DNA of 64,000 nt from the NCBI GenBank assembly GCA_025331565.1, contig JAFREQ010000048.1, positions 310,001 to 374,000 of the forward strand, written 5' to 3'. The stretch comes from Holacanthus passer. Its lineage: Eukaryota > Chordata > Actinopteri > Pomacanthidae. Shown piece after piece: positions 1-10,499 of this stretch; position 1 is the first letter of the stretch; the number at the start of each line of letters is the position of its first letter. A program made the translations under genes and the position numbers. The notes under the pieces were generated by a model. That model had not been told where the DNA came from and did no database searches. It saw only the letters and a program-made list of their open reading frames with translations.

Positions 1-62
1 ATCTTCAGGGTGTAAGGTGCCTTGCTCAGGGGCACTTAGACAGTAGGAAGGGGAAAGGACTG
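1..62. repeat. Possible interspersed-repeat fragment at the window edge
   Basis: The phrase around 'ggtgccttgctcaggggcac' followed by a short purine-rich stretch resembles wording that recurs in fish intergenic repeats. It is cut by the window edge, so neither its boundary nor its family can be seen. The call rests on recognition only. Confidence 0.25.
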
Positions 63-165
63 TCCATGTTGCTCCTCTTGGGCTTGCAAGGTCTAGTCCA
101 TCTGGTCCCACCTCCAGTCCAGGTATCTTGTTGCCAGTCCGTGGCCTTGAACTAGTCCACTGTCT

Positions 166-194
166 CTCCCGATCCCGATCCCGATCCTGATCCT
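166..194. repeat. Short hexanucleotide tandem repeat (CCCGAT)n
   Basis: About five consecutive copies of CCCGAT or CCTGAT are visible. The last copies carry a C to T change. It is a minor simple repeat with no sign of function. Confidence 0.85.
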
Positions 195-463
195 GGTAAC
201 CTTCGGTCTCAGTTTAACATGTGCTTTGTGACACACTATGAAAAGCTCATGTTTAAATCTCAGGTTAACATGTGGACACACCAGCTTGAAACCTCCAGTG
301 CACATACAGTGAGAGGTGACTTTAGAGTGAAGCAGAAGACATCTTTTGTATTGCCCCTGTACTTTGAAATGAACAAAATTTGTATATCCATAAGTTTACA
401 TTTTTCACCTTGGGGTAAGGGCAAACAAGCTCTGAACATGACACTGGCATATCATCATCTTAG

Positions 464-535
464 TCCTCGTTAGTATAGTGGACAGTATCTCTGCCTGTCA
501 CGCAGAAGACCGGGGTTCGATTCCCCGACGGGGAG
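464..535 (+). tRNA. tRNA-Asp (anticodon GUC)
   Basis: The 72-base sequence folds as a full cloverleaf and reads as transfer RNA for aspartate, which decodes GAC/GAU in cytosolic translation. The acceptor arm TCCTCGT pairs with ACGGGGA with one T-G wobble, leaving discriminator G at 535. The anticodon stem TCTGC/GCAGA encloses CTGTCAC, giving GTC. The T arm CGGGG-TTCGATT-CCCCG is perfect and contains the B box; the A box lies in the D arm (TAGTATAGTGG). From memory of eukaryotic tRNA-Asp genes, the anticodon stem normally has more C-G pairs; here two have changed on both sides and pairing is kept. No T4 Pol III terminator lies close behind. Instead a LINE-type 3' tail starts 15 bases downstream. 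It may therefore be an active gene with a nearby LINE insertion, or the head of a tRNA-derived retroposon. There is no intron and no encoded CCA. Confidence 0.85.
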
Positions 536-550
536 TAACTTGCTTCTTGT

Positions 551-593
551 GAATTTCCCCACTGTGGCACGAATAAAGGTTTATCTTATCTTA
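551..593 (+). repeat. LINE-type 3' tail downstream of tRNA-Asp
   Basis: The stretch reads 'gaatttccccactgtgg', then 'acgaataaaggttt', and ends in TTATCTTATCTTA. The reverse complement of the same signature (CTTTATTCGTCCCACAGTGG followed by GGAAATTT) ends the L2-like LINE at 35,971-36,830 on the minus strand, with a similar TTATC-type terminal repeat. It is therefore a 3' LINE tail, or the tail of a SINE that borrows it. No LINE coding sequence lies upstream, only the tRNA. Confidence 0.65.
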
Positions 594-1380
594 AATAACA
601 GGAGTGGTGCCTGTGTCATTCCCACTCTTTTGCCTGTTCTTGCACTATGTAACTTGGGAGAGGTACGATTCAAGCAAGAAGTGCGAAATGCTTTATGGCA
701 CTATGTCACACACCACCAACTGTGTTGGTTTGACTGGATCATATTTTACAGAAGAAATGTATGTATGAGCAGAAATATGTGTCACTAAAAACTGAATTGG
801 AATCATTTATATTTGAATTTGAATTGCTCAACTTGAAAAAGTACATTCGAAAATGTACAGAATTTGAATTTCATAATTTCTAATATTAGTAAATATTAGA
901 AGATATTAGTTGGGAGCTGAATTCCAATAAACTAACACAATATTATGACATTGAATTCATTTACTCTGAAACTGTATTTGACCTTCACTGAAAATGCAAA
1001 TCTCTGTACTTCCACATTCAGCTCTCACAATTCAGATTCAGTTCTTGCCATTCAATTTCAGTTTAGTGGGACACACATGTGGTTGAGGAAGAGCTATCAA
1101 GTGCAGGTTCACAGAACTCTTTTTTGCCCAAACAGCATCTATATTTTTGACCATGTAACATAAGGCAGTCATACCCTGACTCTCCGTCAGCGTAATGTGC
1201 AGTAGTTTTATCTTGTATTTCAACATTTCTCATGATGCCTAATTATTGTGTTTAATACCAGCATGTCAGGATGTCCACAGGTTTCCTGACAAGAAAAGGA
1301 CCAGTGTTTCCTTTCATGCCTGGGTGCATTTTATGCAGATGTAGCTGTATCTGTAATGAAAGATGTGGCAGTGTGCAGCA
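594..1380. other. Non-genic, AT-rich; GAATTC/GAATTT-rich stretch
   Basis: I see no gene. From about 790 to 1,080 the sequence is unusually rich in AATTTGAATT and GAATTC-like words. The 17-base word at 908-924 (agttgggagctgaattc) recurs nearly perfectly in inverted form at 11,891-11,907. The two sites may be distant fragments of one interspersed repeat. Confidence 0.4.
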
Positions 1381-1564
1381 CTTAGACAGACCAGCGACAA
1401 CGAAGTTCAGGACGGGATGTCAAAGCCAGAGAACTGAGTGAGACTGATAGCTGGTGCAGTTCCTACAGCACACACAGCTGCTTCATTCAGTCTTCAGTCA
1501 GCAGGAGCTTCTGGTTGCGCCGACGGCAGCGGAGTCATCTCAACAAAAACATGAGCTGTGCACT
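1380..1564 (+). other. Speculative 5' exon: leader, ATG at 1,551 and donor site
   Basis: A relatively GC-rich stretch ends in AACATGAGCTGTGCACT followed directly by GTAAGT, a consensus-like splice donor at 1,565-1,570. An ATG at 1,551 with A at -3 would give a first coding exon of only M-S-C-A plus two bases. No TATA box or clear initiator is visible, and the 5' limit is arbitrary. A match to six donor bases is expected by chance several times in 64 kb, so this is only a candidate. Confidence 0.13.
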
Positions 1565-1579
1565 GTAAGTCTTGTTTTC

Positions 1580-3590
1580 TAACATTTGCTCACTTCCAGA
1601 GAATTCGGCATAATGATTCCAATAATGAGAAGCAACATGTGGTTAGAATTTACTGTTTGCACAGCAGAGCGCAAACAGTAGAGATGCTGCAGTAATGAAG
1701 ACAGATGCAACTGCAGTGCTTGCAGACCCAGAGCAAGAGGTCTGCTCTCTATTGGCTCCACAGGCACCATATGTCCTTCACTATGAGTCACAGTGTGACC
1801 TCAAACCTTTCCGTCCTTCAACAGGTTGTCTATCAGGTGTTCTGTAGTAAACAGCGTCCTCCATCCTGCCTGATCCAAACAGCAGTACTGTGTTGTCAGT
1901 CAGATGGGTTGGGATGTATCTTGAACATGATTCATGGTTTAACAAAGTACATTAGTGTGAAACCAGCACATTATAGGTAAAAACAAAGTCAGACCAATTG
2001 TACAGTTAATAACCTTGGGCAAACATATGGTAACATTTAGTCACATTTGTTATTTGTGAGATATCTCAAAAACCTGGCAACAGATTTTGATAAATCTGGT
2101 AAAGCCAGATGCAAATTGAAAACATTTTCTATTAACAATATAGATAATTGAGGAATGTACGGCTTTAGTTGGAAGTATGCACTCGGAGTGCTTTCTAGTT
2201 TTAACTGGGTCAGTTGATTAAAAAATTGATTTGTTTGTCTTTTTACTGAACACATTTGGTACAAAAGTTTAAAAGTACAAAAGTTTTACAAAAGTAAAGG
2301 TTTTTAGTTTTGTGTTTTGGTGCTGGGGTTAACACTTAGTTTACACATGTGGAACAGAATGTGCCTTATTTCAGATCAGAACTCTCTTTTACTGTCTGTG
2401 CCATTCTTGAGGGCACGGACAATTTTTGGATTTGGAGGACTATATTAAGGCTGTATTAAGTCTGATGTTGTTCATGTTTGTGAACAGAAAAAAGGATTTC
2501 GATGAACCAGCTGGAAAGACATAAGCTGTAGCGAGCTTGCAATGAATGTGGAGTTTGCCTGTAATGTATATAAGCTTCGCCTCTGATTATCTCAGAACTT
2601 GCCAACTCTTAAAAGTATAACATTTTTTGCAGACAGTACATTTAGTTTGTTTTTTGTTTCACACGAAGTTGATCTTGTTTAAAAGACACAGATTTGGAGG
2701 CAGCTTTTAACATCACATTCTCCACAGCATGACCTTTCATGTGCTCGAAAGCCTTCGGAGAAAGACATACAGCCTACTTTGCTTGAAACTTACTTAGACC
2801 TTAAGTAAGTCTCTTGTGTAAATGCACGCCAGCAGGCTGTGGATTGACATCGTTCACTGACAGATGCAGGAGCCTCGTGCAATGATTTATGTCCAGATTC
2901 CCACCACTGTGTGCTCTCCTTTCAGATCCAGCCTGCTCCTCCTGTCAGCCACCCTGAAACAATTCTGCATGTCACTGCTGGATCACACTGCACTGAACCA
3001 TTCAGAGCTTGATTTGCTAGATCTTATTTGCATTTCTTTTTTTCTGCTGGAGCTGCTGAAGGAACTGCTGCCTGCATCGCTGCTTTTCCTTTCATCACGT
3101 CAACCGTGCTGTGGAATGTGATCCCGATTATATTTTACTCAACTGTGTAATTATTTCTTTTTCAATATGCACTATCATGATTCCATTCATAGCACACATA
3201 TGGGATCTGAAGGAATAAAAGACTGATCACTGCAGAGTCAGACCTCCCCTCTTTTATTTATGTGTAATAAAATCTACTTAGTTCAAAGGTCCATTAGCTT
3301 TTCAACACTTGTCTTACGGTCTTCTCCACTACATGGAAATGGATCAAGTGTCATCAAGTACTGACCTTCAGTCATATGATAACAGGTGGTTGTATATGGA
3401 AGAGCATCGGCATTTTGAACCAGTGAAAACTAAACGACAATCTTACAGCTATCAGAAACATAATTAACATCTCAGATAAATTCCCTTTAATGCACAGTTC
3501 TAAATGCAAACAGCAACAGACAGCGTGTTGACTTCCTGTAACATTCTGCTAATTAATATTGCATTTCCTCTTTTATTTTGTTAACTTACT
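1580..3590. other. Intergenic or intronic DNA, nothing identified
   Basis: Only short open frames occur, such as 2,864-3,121 on the plus strand, whose hydrophobic translation matches no family I know. No RNA gene or mobile element is recognised. Confidence 0.5.
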
Positions 3591-3596
3591 TGGAAC

Positions 3597-3990
3597 TTGA
3601 CTCCTGTCGTGTCAGTTCCTGCCCTCGTGTGTCTTCCCGCCCTCCTCATCCTCACCTGCGTCTAATTACTCACCTGCCCTTGATTTTTCCAGTTGTCCAG
3701 CTTGTATATATACTTCCTTGTTCTCCCTCCTCCTCTGCCAGATTGTCTTTGTTCATCCTTGTGTGTTTGTCACATTCCAGCATTTCCTAATGTTAGTTAC
3801 TATGGATTTTGACTTAGCTTTGTTTTGTGGATTTTGATTTTTGCCTTGATTTGTTTGCTCTGTTTGGACTGACCTTCTGTGTGTGATGGCCTCCTGTTTC
3901 AGTAAAGACTTTTTGAACTTCACCCCATGTCCTGTGTGGTTCTCTGCACCTGAGTCTCTGTGTTACCCAGAATTGTTCCACTTCCCCTCC
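3597..3990 (+). repeat. LTR-like or other interspersed repeat
   Basis: A pyrimidine-rich block contains 'cacctgcgtctaattactc', a TATATATA-like box near 3,705, and later 'tcagtaaagac' followed by 'ttcaccccatgtcctgtgtg'. This layout (promoter-like middle, polyadenylation-like signal, then a 'cctgtgtggttctctgcacc' end) is typical of fish LTR-type repeats. No internal coding region or second LTR is visible, so it would be a solo copy. The family is not determined. Confidence 0.35.
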
Positions 3991-4079
3991 CACTTGGTGA
4001 TATATGTAGGCTTGAGCGATCTCCCCCCGGACAGCGAAGAAAATACGAAATGACATCTTTTAAAAGCTACCCAATGATT

Positions 4080-5255
4080 TCATAGAAATAAATATGCTGC
4101 AGATCCCGTGGGAGATAAGAGTCGACTCTCTGGAAATGCGAGTGGGCAGCTGCTTGCAATTGAGACTAAAGAGCTGAGTGCCAGGAATGTCCCCAGCGCC
4201 TCAAAAACAGAACACAAAACACAACACAACATTAAAAGCACCAGAGCACGGGGCTCAGAGGTTTCGGTTCCCTCATCTACTTCATCACCATTTTTTCTGT
4301 TGGGTAGGGAGATATAAGGTGGAGTGTAGAGGGGATGTTGAGGGTGGGGTAGAAAGGCTTGAGAGGATATCAGTTGAGTTTGAGAATAACTGTCACGACT
4401 GTATGACAAGCATGAGCAAACAAACAGGGCAACAATCAAATCATTTCATATAACATTAACATTATTCAGTAATGGATAACATTTGGTTTCGTTGGACTGT
4501 ACTTATACTGTTATTTTGATCCGAGCACACATTCAATCATTTGTCTGTTTCCCATTTCCCCTCATTTCTCAAAGTAGTTCCATTTTTTTATCACATTTAC
4601 AACTATCCCTTTTTCTCACATGATGACAAACTGCACTTGGACAAGGGAGCTTAGCTGCACTGTGTCCAACAGCACTCATTGATGTTACTCTGGATTGGTC
4701 TTCATTCCACAGATACAGTTTTGATTAGATATGACTTCTTCTTGTGATCAAACAGCTAGTATATGATGTGCTGCAACAACGAAACCCACCACATTCACAG
4801 TCAAATTGCATAAAACAATCGTCTAAAACGGTCCTTGAATGTGGACAGTAAATCTGACATGGCAAATGATGGAATGATGTAACCTAATCCTGAAAATGAA
4901 AATAAATGACATCAAAGTTTAGAACATATGAATGATGCCACTATTTATAATAAAAAGAACAATAATAATAAAACTTTTGACCAATCAGAAGTCAAAAGTC
5001 TTTGCCCATTGTTGATACCTATTGAATGACATTTGTCACCTCTGGGATGTCCAGCATTTGAGCAAGGTTTACTTTTGCTTACAACTCATCTGTCTGCATT
5101 ATCATTACAAGTGTTTATAGTTATTTTCACATCTGAAACAATTTGTCAGGCTGCTGATGTGTTGATGGGTGTTGGCGCTAATGGTTGAACTGGAGGATAT
5201 CCCTTCCTCACATACAGGTGGGGGGCCTCAGAACAGCCCCCGACATCCTGAGCCC
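4080..5255. other. Unique-looking DNA with a conserved-element-like patch
   Basis: Around 4,100-4,200 a compositionally mixed stretch with E-box-like CAGCTG and TTGCAATTG words looks more like a regulatory element than its AT-rich surroundings. Overlapping open frames on both strands at 4,080-4,453 have no recognisable family. The rest holds nothing I can name. Confidence 0.25.
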
Positions 5256-5269
5256 GTTACCATGGGAAC
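5256..5269. promoter_or_regulatory. RFX-type X-box-like palindrome
   Basis: The 14-mer GTTACCATGGGAAC matches the RFX X-box consensus (GTNRCC, short spacer, RGYAAC) with one mismatch in the second half-site. X-boxes commonly lie near ciliary genes. The surrounding 100 bases are more GC-rich than average. No gene start is visible next to it. Confidence 0.3.
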
Positions 5270-6069
5270 AGAGGTCAAGAGAAAACAGATTAGGCCTGTG
5301 TAATTCGTCTGTCAGCTGCATGTTTAACCTCTGACACTAAAATTTGCCTAATGCAGTGCAATAAATCTTGTCTGGGAAAGGAGAAAAAAATATTTTAAAA
5401 ATCATATCTCCAAAGTGAGTTGATAGGTGAACTTGGAGCGGAGCGAATACATCACTGCTGTTTCTACACGCTACAGTTCCAACATGAAATCTTGTTTTGA
5501 TTGAGTATTTTTTAAAGCAATTCCAACCTTCCCATCTGTTTCTGGAAAAGGGGAAACACTTTGCTTTCATCTTTGTGAAAGGAACGGTTTTAGATTTTTA
5601 CTGCATTTGTGAGGCTTTACTGTGGAAGCAGTTTGGGCAGTTCGTGAGATTTTGAAGCAAAACTGTGTTATGTTACATGAGCTGTCCTGACAAGACAGCT
5701 GGCAATGTGATAGACTTTGATTTGTAACTGTACTCTGACTGGTAGCACTGCACTGACCGGTCTAACAGAACATCCAGCCTGCCTTGGACGACCCATCAGC
5801 CCCTGCATTGCAACCAGCTGATGAAGCAATTACCAATAATGCCTTTGACGTTTGACTATTTGTTTTGAAATCAATATTGTCCCATTGTGGAGCTTGCAGC
5901 TGGTGTTTTGGGTGTACTTATTATTTTTACAGCTTGCTTAAAAGCTCTCAGTGTGTCGGCATGATAAAAGCCAGCCTCCCTGACTGTAGCAGGGAGAGGG
6001 AGAGGAGAAAGGAACTCACTCTCTGATAGTCACTTAAGAGGTGGGTAGTGTCCAGCTCCTCTCTTTCAG
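5270..6069. other. Non-genic DNA
   Basis: No RNA gene, repeat or coding region is recognised. A purine-rich run (5,990-6,012) and a pyrimidine tract (6,056-6,069) precede the candidate exon at 6,070. Confidence 0.4.
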
Positions 6070-6258
6070 TCACTCCTTTAACATGACGGCAGATACTACC
6101 TCAGTATTGATGTTGGAGAGGCACAAGCACTCAGCTTCTTCTCCCTCGCTGTTGGACAGAGGAGAAACAGCTGTCTCTATAAAGTGGGGTGCATCAGTGA
6201 AAACTGAGTCAGGGATTAGGCCACTCATACTCTCCTCTTTAAGTGATAATATCTCAAG
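6070..6258 (+). CDS. Candidate coding exon (unidentified)
   Basis: A strong acceptor-like tract (gctcctctctttcag, ending 6,069) opens a frame of 62 codons. It contains an ATG at 6,083 with A at -3, giving M-T-A-D-T-T-S-V-L-M-L-E-R-H-K-H-S. It runs to a weak donor-like AAG|gtgcat at 6,258/6,259; the frame itself continues to a stop at 6,272. The peptide is Ser/Thr-rich and includes a VKTE word (psi-K-x-E, the sumoylation consensus) in GASVKTESGIRPL. Codon use looks coding-like, but no protein family is recognised and the minus strand is also open over the same interval. It could be a chance frame. Splice phases do not fit directly with the candidate exon at 15,638. Confidence 0.22.
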
Positions 6259-6599
6259 GTGCATGTGGACATGATGCGGATCCCACAGTGATAAGAACAA
6301 GCATTGTGTAACTGGAGGATAAGTGGCGTTTTACACGCACTGAAAGGACTGGTCTTTGAATGTGTTTTAGCTGTGACTCTGAGTCACCACTGGATTCCAC
6401 TGAACCTTCTGTGAATCTAAGATGATTACAGTGGCCCTCATCCAAGAAGGAGCTAGTTACAGACAGAGCCACTTGACAAGTGTACAAGTATTCTCAAATG
6501 ACAAGGTTTGGGGTTCACTGTGTGGTAATTAGTTTGATGTAATCTAATTACTTCACCTAAAACTCCAATTTCTAAACACTTGTGTAAAACATAAATAAA

Positions 6600-6750
6600 C
6601 TGTGCCCGCACAGTTTTTCACAAAGTGGTGAACCTCTCTCCATCCTCGCTTGTGAACGACTGAGTCTTTCCAGGATGAACCTTTCATACCCAATCATGAT
6701 ACTATCACCTGTTACCAATGAACCTGTTCACCTGTGGAATGTTCTACAGG
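6600..6750 (-). mobile_element. Tc1-like transposon remnant (5' part)
   Basis: Read on the minus strand, this carries the leader of a fish Tc1-like element. It has 'ggtaacaggtgatagtatca', 'tgattgggtatgaaaggttc', then the start region 'gaggatggagagaggttcac' and 'cactttgtgaaaaactgtg', where the N-terminal transposase coding region should begin. The same words occur in the plus-strand copy at 20,890-21,178. The transposase core, DDE residues and both termini are missing, so it is inert. Confidence 0.7.
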
Positions 6751-6759
6751 TTTGTGCCA

Positions 6760-9700
6760 AAAACAAATCCTCACTCTGTGCATCTTGTCATGGAGCTGCT
6801 CAAAGCCGACCACTACTATTAAACTTGCATTGGTTTAACATGAACGGCTGGTGACAGGGCAGAATATGAGATAGAGTGCACCTGTTTACTCAGCTGATAA
6901 GCTTGGCTGTAACTTTATCTCAGGGAATCTGCTCATGTCAAATGTTTGCAGTCTGACATGGTGTTGGGATTGTACACAGTTATTTATTTTTTCAAGGGGT
7001 CATAAAATGGTACCTAACTGGAAAAAAAAAGTCACAGTTCTAGGTAAGTCTGGTCAAAACACATGATGTTTTTCTTGCTAATTATAATGAAATACCACGA
7101 ATGGCTGAGGGCCACTGCCACTAAAAGCAAAACAATTTTCAACATCAGACATGTGTATTTTCTTTTGGTTATTAACAATGGAAATTGCTGCTTGGCAGCC
7201 TCTGTGACTGCAATCAACTCCCCCTAATTGTCAGGCATTTTATTCGCAGTTGAGCTCACAGTAAGTGCACCGGGGCGAGGCTGGATTCTCTTCACTAAAC
7301 ATGCCATTACTCAGCACAGTTTGAGCTGTGTGGACAGGGAAAGCTTTTCTGAGTACACAGCTTCCGTCATTACCCAACATTAACATGGTAAATGACACTT
7401 TGACTTATACTCGTAATTTAGAAGGTTTTCTTTTGAGGAGAAACATTTGCTTCTGCTCTTAGGATGGATGCTTAATGAAAGGCAGGCAATGTAATTTTCC
7501 TTTCAGCTGTGCAGGTCCAACATGTATGATAGTAGTATAAACTGTCAAACATCGACTTTGAGCTGAGGATTTCAAAATGATCTATTACTGAATTAAACAG
7601 CATTTTCTCCTGAGTGGGAGAGTTAAAATCACATTCTGGAATATCTGGCTTATGTATGATAACAGAGTCTATGTGTTGATCCATTTCTTTATATAGAAGA
7701 CATAAAAAAGATAAAATGGCAATAATAAATATATGGTAGCAATCTCGTTATCATTTGATTGTGATATATAGTAAGTGATATAACAAATATCACTCATAAT
7801 ATACAAATAAAATGTAACAAATATAAAATAAGACAGTGTTAGATATTTTATGTACTACTACTTTCATAGTTGAATAATAGTGCTAGTATACAATACGATC
7901 AGGGACAAGGTGCAGGCCTATTGTTGTAAATTGCTTTTTACAATGTGCAACTTGTGCCAAATACTTACTTAAAAACATACTTTTAGGATTTAGAAATATG
8001 AATCAGTTAAACCATCCCCTTTGATAGAGCTTTCCACCTACTGTATATTTTACCACATGGTTACTGGATCATATAATGAACTTTTTTTTGCCTTCCATGT
8101 AATGAAATCTTAAATGCTGACACCGTGACTCTAGGCATGGCAATGACAGTCAGTGGGTCCACCATTTGGGTCCACTTTGAAATCCACCCACTTGATGGAC
8201 TGTTGGAGGAAAGGCCACTGTTTTTAAATGACATTCAAGTGTCACAACTTTTCTCCACAATCTTTGTATTTTTTTCTCACTCAGTTTGGAAAGCATCTCT
8301 GTTTTACGTTTCTTGTGGTGTTCTGTATCGTCAAGTTGTTCTTGAAGCCTATATCACAAACTTTACTGGAGTATGATAACATGCAGAGAGCGAGTGGTCA
8401 CTCCATATGTTCCTCTGACTTTTGTTTCATGTTTGAACCGTTAGCGCTCGTTCCTAATTGTTTTCTGGCGAGCGAAATGATTGATGACTGATTGAGTAGC
8501 TTCTCTCTCCATCTCTGTGTGTGTGTGTGTTTAGAGAGGGGGCAGCAGAGCCTGGGACGTTGCTAAGTAAAGAAATTGTTAAGAAAATAGTCATTTGGCA
8601 AGTGCGACCTCACATGTGCAACTAAACAGTTTTGGGGAGGCAAAGTTCCCCCCGTTTTGATGGTCTCTGCCAAAGCCAAGCTCAAGAATGTTGCTTTTCA
8701 AATGGTTAACATTTCTTGGCTGTTACACACGAGAGCTGAATTAATAATATGTGAAATTTTAAACAAATATCCCACATGTAGCCAATCATGCTTGTCAGCA
8801 GCCCTCAAAGCTGTAATGCTCCCCAGAGTTCAAGTTTGTCTAAACCCAAAGCTTTGCAGCTCTCAGTTGCCCCAGTCCAAGGTCATCATAAGACCATTAA
8901 ATACCTCCAGAGGCTTCCAGCAAGCAAACACAACAACTGCTTCTCCCAGTCTCTGAATCAATCGAGTTTATTTTCAGGTCTAGTGTGAGTCTCATGTTTG
9001 GATGTTACTTATCCTTACAGAAGGAGTACTGGGAACCCACTTCCTGTAGGTGAAATAATGGTTAATCTTGTTGTATGTCACCAAACCTGTAACCACAGAT
9101 ATAAACCCTTAGTTAAAGGAGTATTGCACCAATTTTAAATAGTTTACTTTTTTTGAGAACTACACAGCTTGTGCAGCAATTGCATGTTTTCAATGGCTCT
9201 GCAGGTATAGAGGATTTTTAATGCCTAATATATACATGAGTGAAATATAATACACATTGTATACAGTACAGTATGTATGCATTTACTACATCATAATTAA
9301 ATTACAGCATGTGTTAAAGTAATTATTTTGCTGTTAGTCTTTAAAGGCTGTATGTCATGGTTGGCATCAACATGGCACCAACCATGACTGGACAGTGGCT
9401 CTCATTTAGCATGGGCCGTGAATCTCCATTTCAAAGAAGAAAATGCCCCCTGCCTACAACAAACACAATCAAAAATCAAATCAAAAATATTGAACGTTCT
9501 TTGCATTTAGTATTGGCAGGTACTATGCTGCTGTCTGCCAAAGAAAGCTTTATTGCAATACACCTCTTCACTTTGTTTTCTGTATGAAAAATTCATGTCA
9601 CAAGGAAAACAATTCATTCAGTTACAAAAGACAAAGGCTACATAATTGTATTATTAACATATATTTTCTTGTTTACTAATGACAGTAAATACAAAAAGGA

Positions 9701-10270
9701 CATAAATATAACAATGTGCATCTCATTATCTGCTGCTTCAATTCTGACCATTCTTCTGAACATCAGTTTCTTGTGAATCAGACAAATTGATGGAAGTGCT
9801 GGAATAGGCCTATAAAATTCCTTGTAATCCAACATATGTTCCTACATATTTAAAGAAATACTCAAATGATTCAACACTTCCATAAATTTGGGGGCCTCAC
9901 AAGAGGCATTTTACAGTTTGTACACTGGTGTAAAGTGATTTTCTAAACTCTTCACACAGTTCTTTTTACCACCATGCAGCTTGGCACAACAGTTAATCTC
10001 ACATCCAGACTGGACAAATGCAGAACTTGATATATAGGATACATGTCGCAGCATCAACTCATTCTACCAGAATCAGAACGGACAACATCTGTAAATATGA
10101 ATACTTTGTCACTCATAACACAATGACAGAAAAAATATGAGCTGTAATGATTTTTGAATTGCTTTAATACATTGTGCATCAGTATGCTTTATTTTGCCAT
10201 TATGTGCACAGAGTTATCCCAAAATGTGCAAAGTCATTATACACACTATACACTATAGGGATAACTTTAT
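6760..10270. other. Intergenic or intronic DNA, nothing firmly identified
   Basis: AT-rich sequence with short AT-only stretches (7,700-7,860), a (GT)n tract of a few units near 8,517-8,531 and an 11-base inverted repeat at about 9,356-9,391 (gtcatggttgg / ccaaccatgac). The plus-strand frames at 8,125-8,491 follow a fair pyrimidine-CAG site at 8,284 but translate to hydrophobic sequence of no known family. I see no gene. Confidence 0.45.
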
Positions 10271-10321
10271 AAACAATAAATGTCTGTGAAGGTTCTCAGT
10301 CATCCAGGTCACGGTATTCAA

Positions 10322-10484
10322 GTAAGGGTTGAATCAACAGCAACTGGACTTGGTTTGTACATTCTTGAAGACGTTTCACTTCTCATCCAAGACGCTTCTT
10401 CATTTCTTAGAACTGTCAGAACTGAAGAAGTTTCTTGGATGAGAAGTGACAACCAAGTCCAGTTGCCATTGATTCAACCCTTAC
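10322..10484. repeat. Foldback inverted repeat
   Basis: The left arm (10,322-10,401) and right arm (10,424-10,484) are near-perfect reverse complements around a 22-base loop. The outer words are GTAAGGGTTGAATCAA and TTGATTCAACCCTTAC. Inner words such as CTTCTCATCCAAGA on the left pair with TCTTGGATGAGAAG on the right. The left arm has about 20 extra bases (acattcttgaagacgttt region). The wording belongs to an abundant fish interspersed repeat; this copy looks like two units head to head, able to form a long hairpin in DNA or RNA. An open frame across it (10,280-10,492) is incidental. Confidence 0.85.
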
Positions 10485-10499
10485 TAGAATAAACAGTAG

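Noticed and set aside
8228..8491. Open frame after a good pyrimidine-CAG site at 8,284
   Set aside because: Very hydrophobic, Phe-rich translation reflects T-rich DNA. No donor or family, and it ends in a stop without other support.
9356..9391. 11-base inverted repeat as a microRNA-like hairpin
   Set aside because: Stem too short for a precursor and no known mature sequence recognised.
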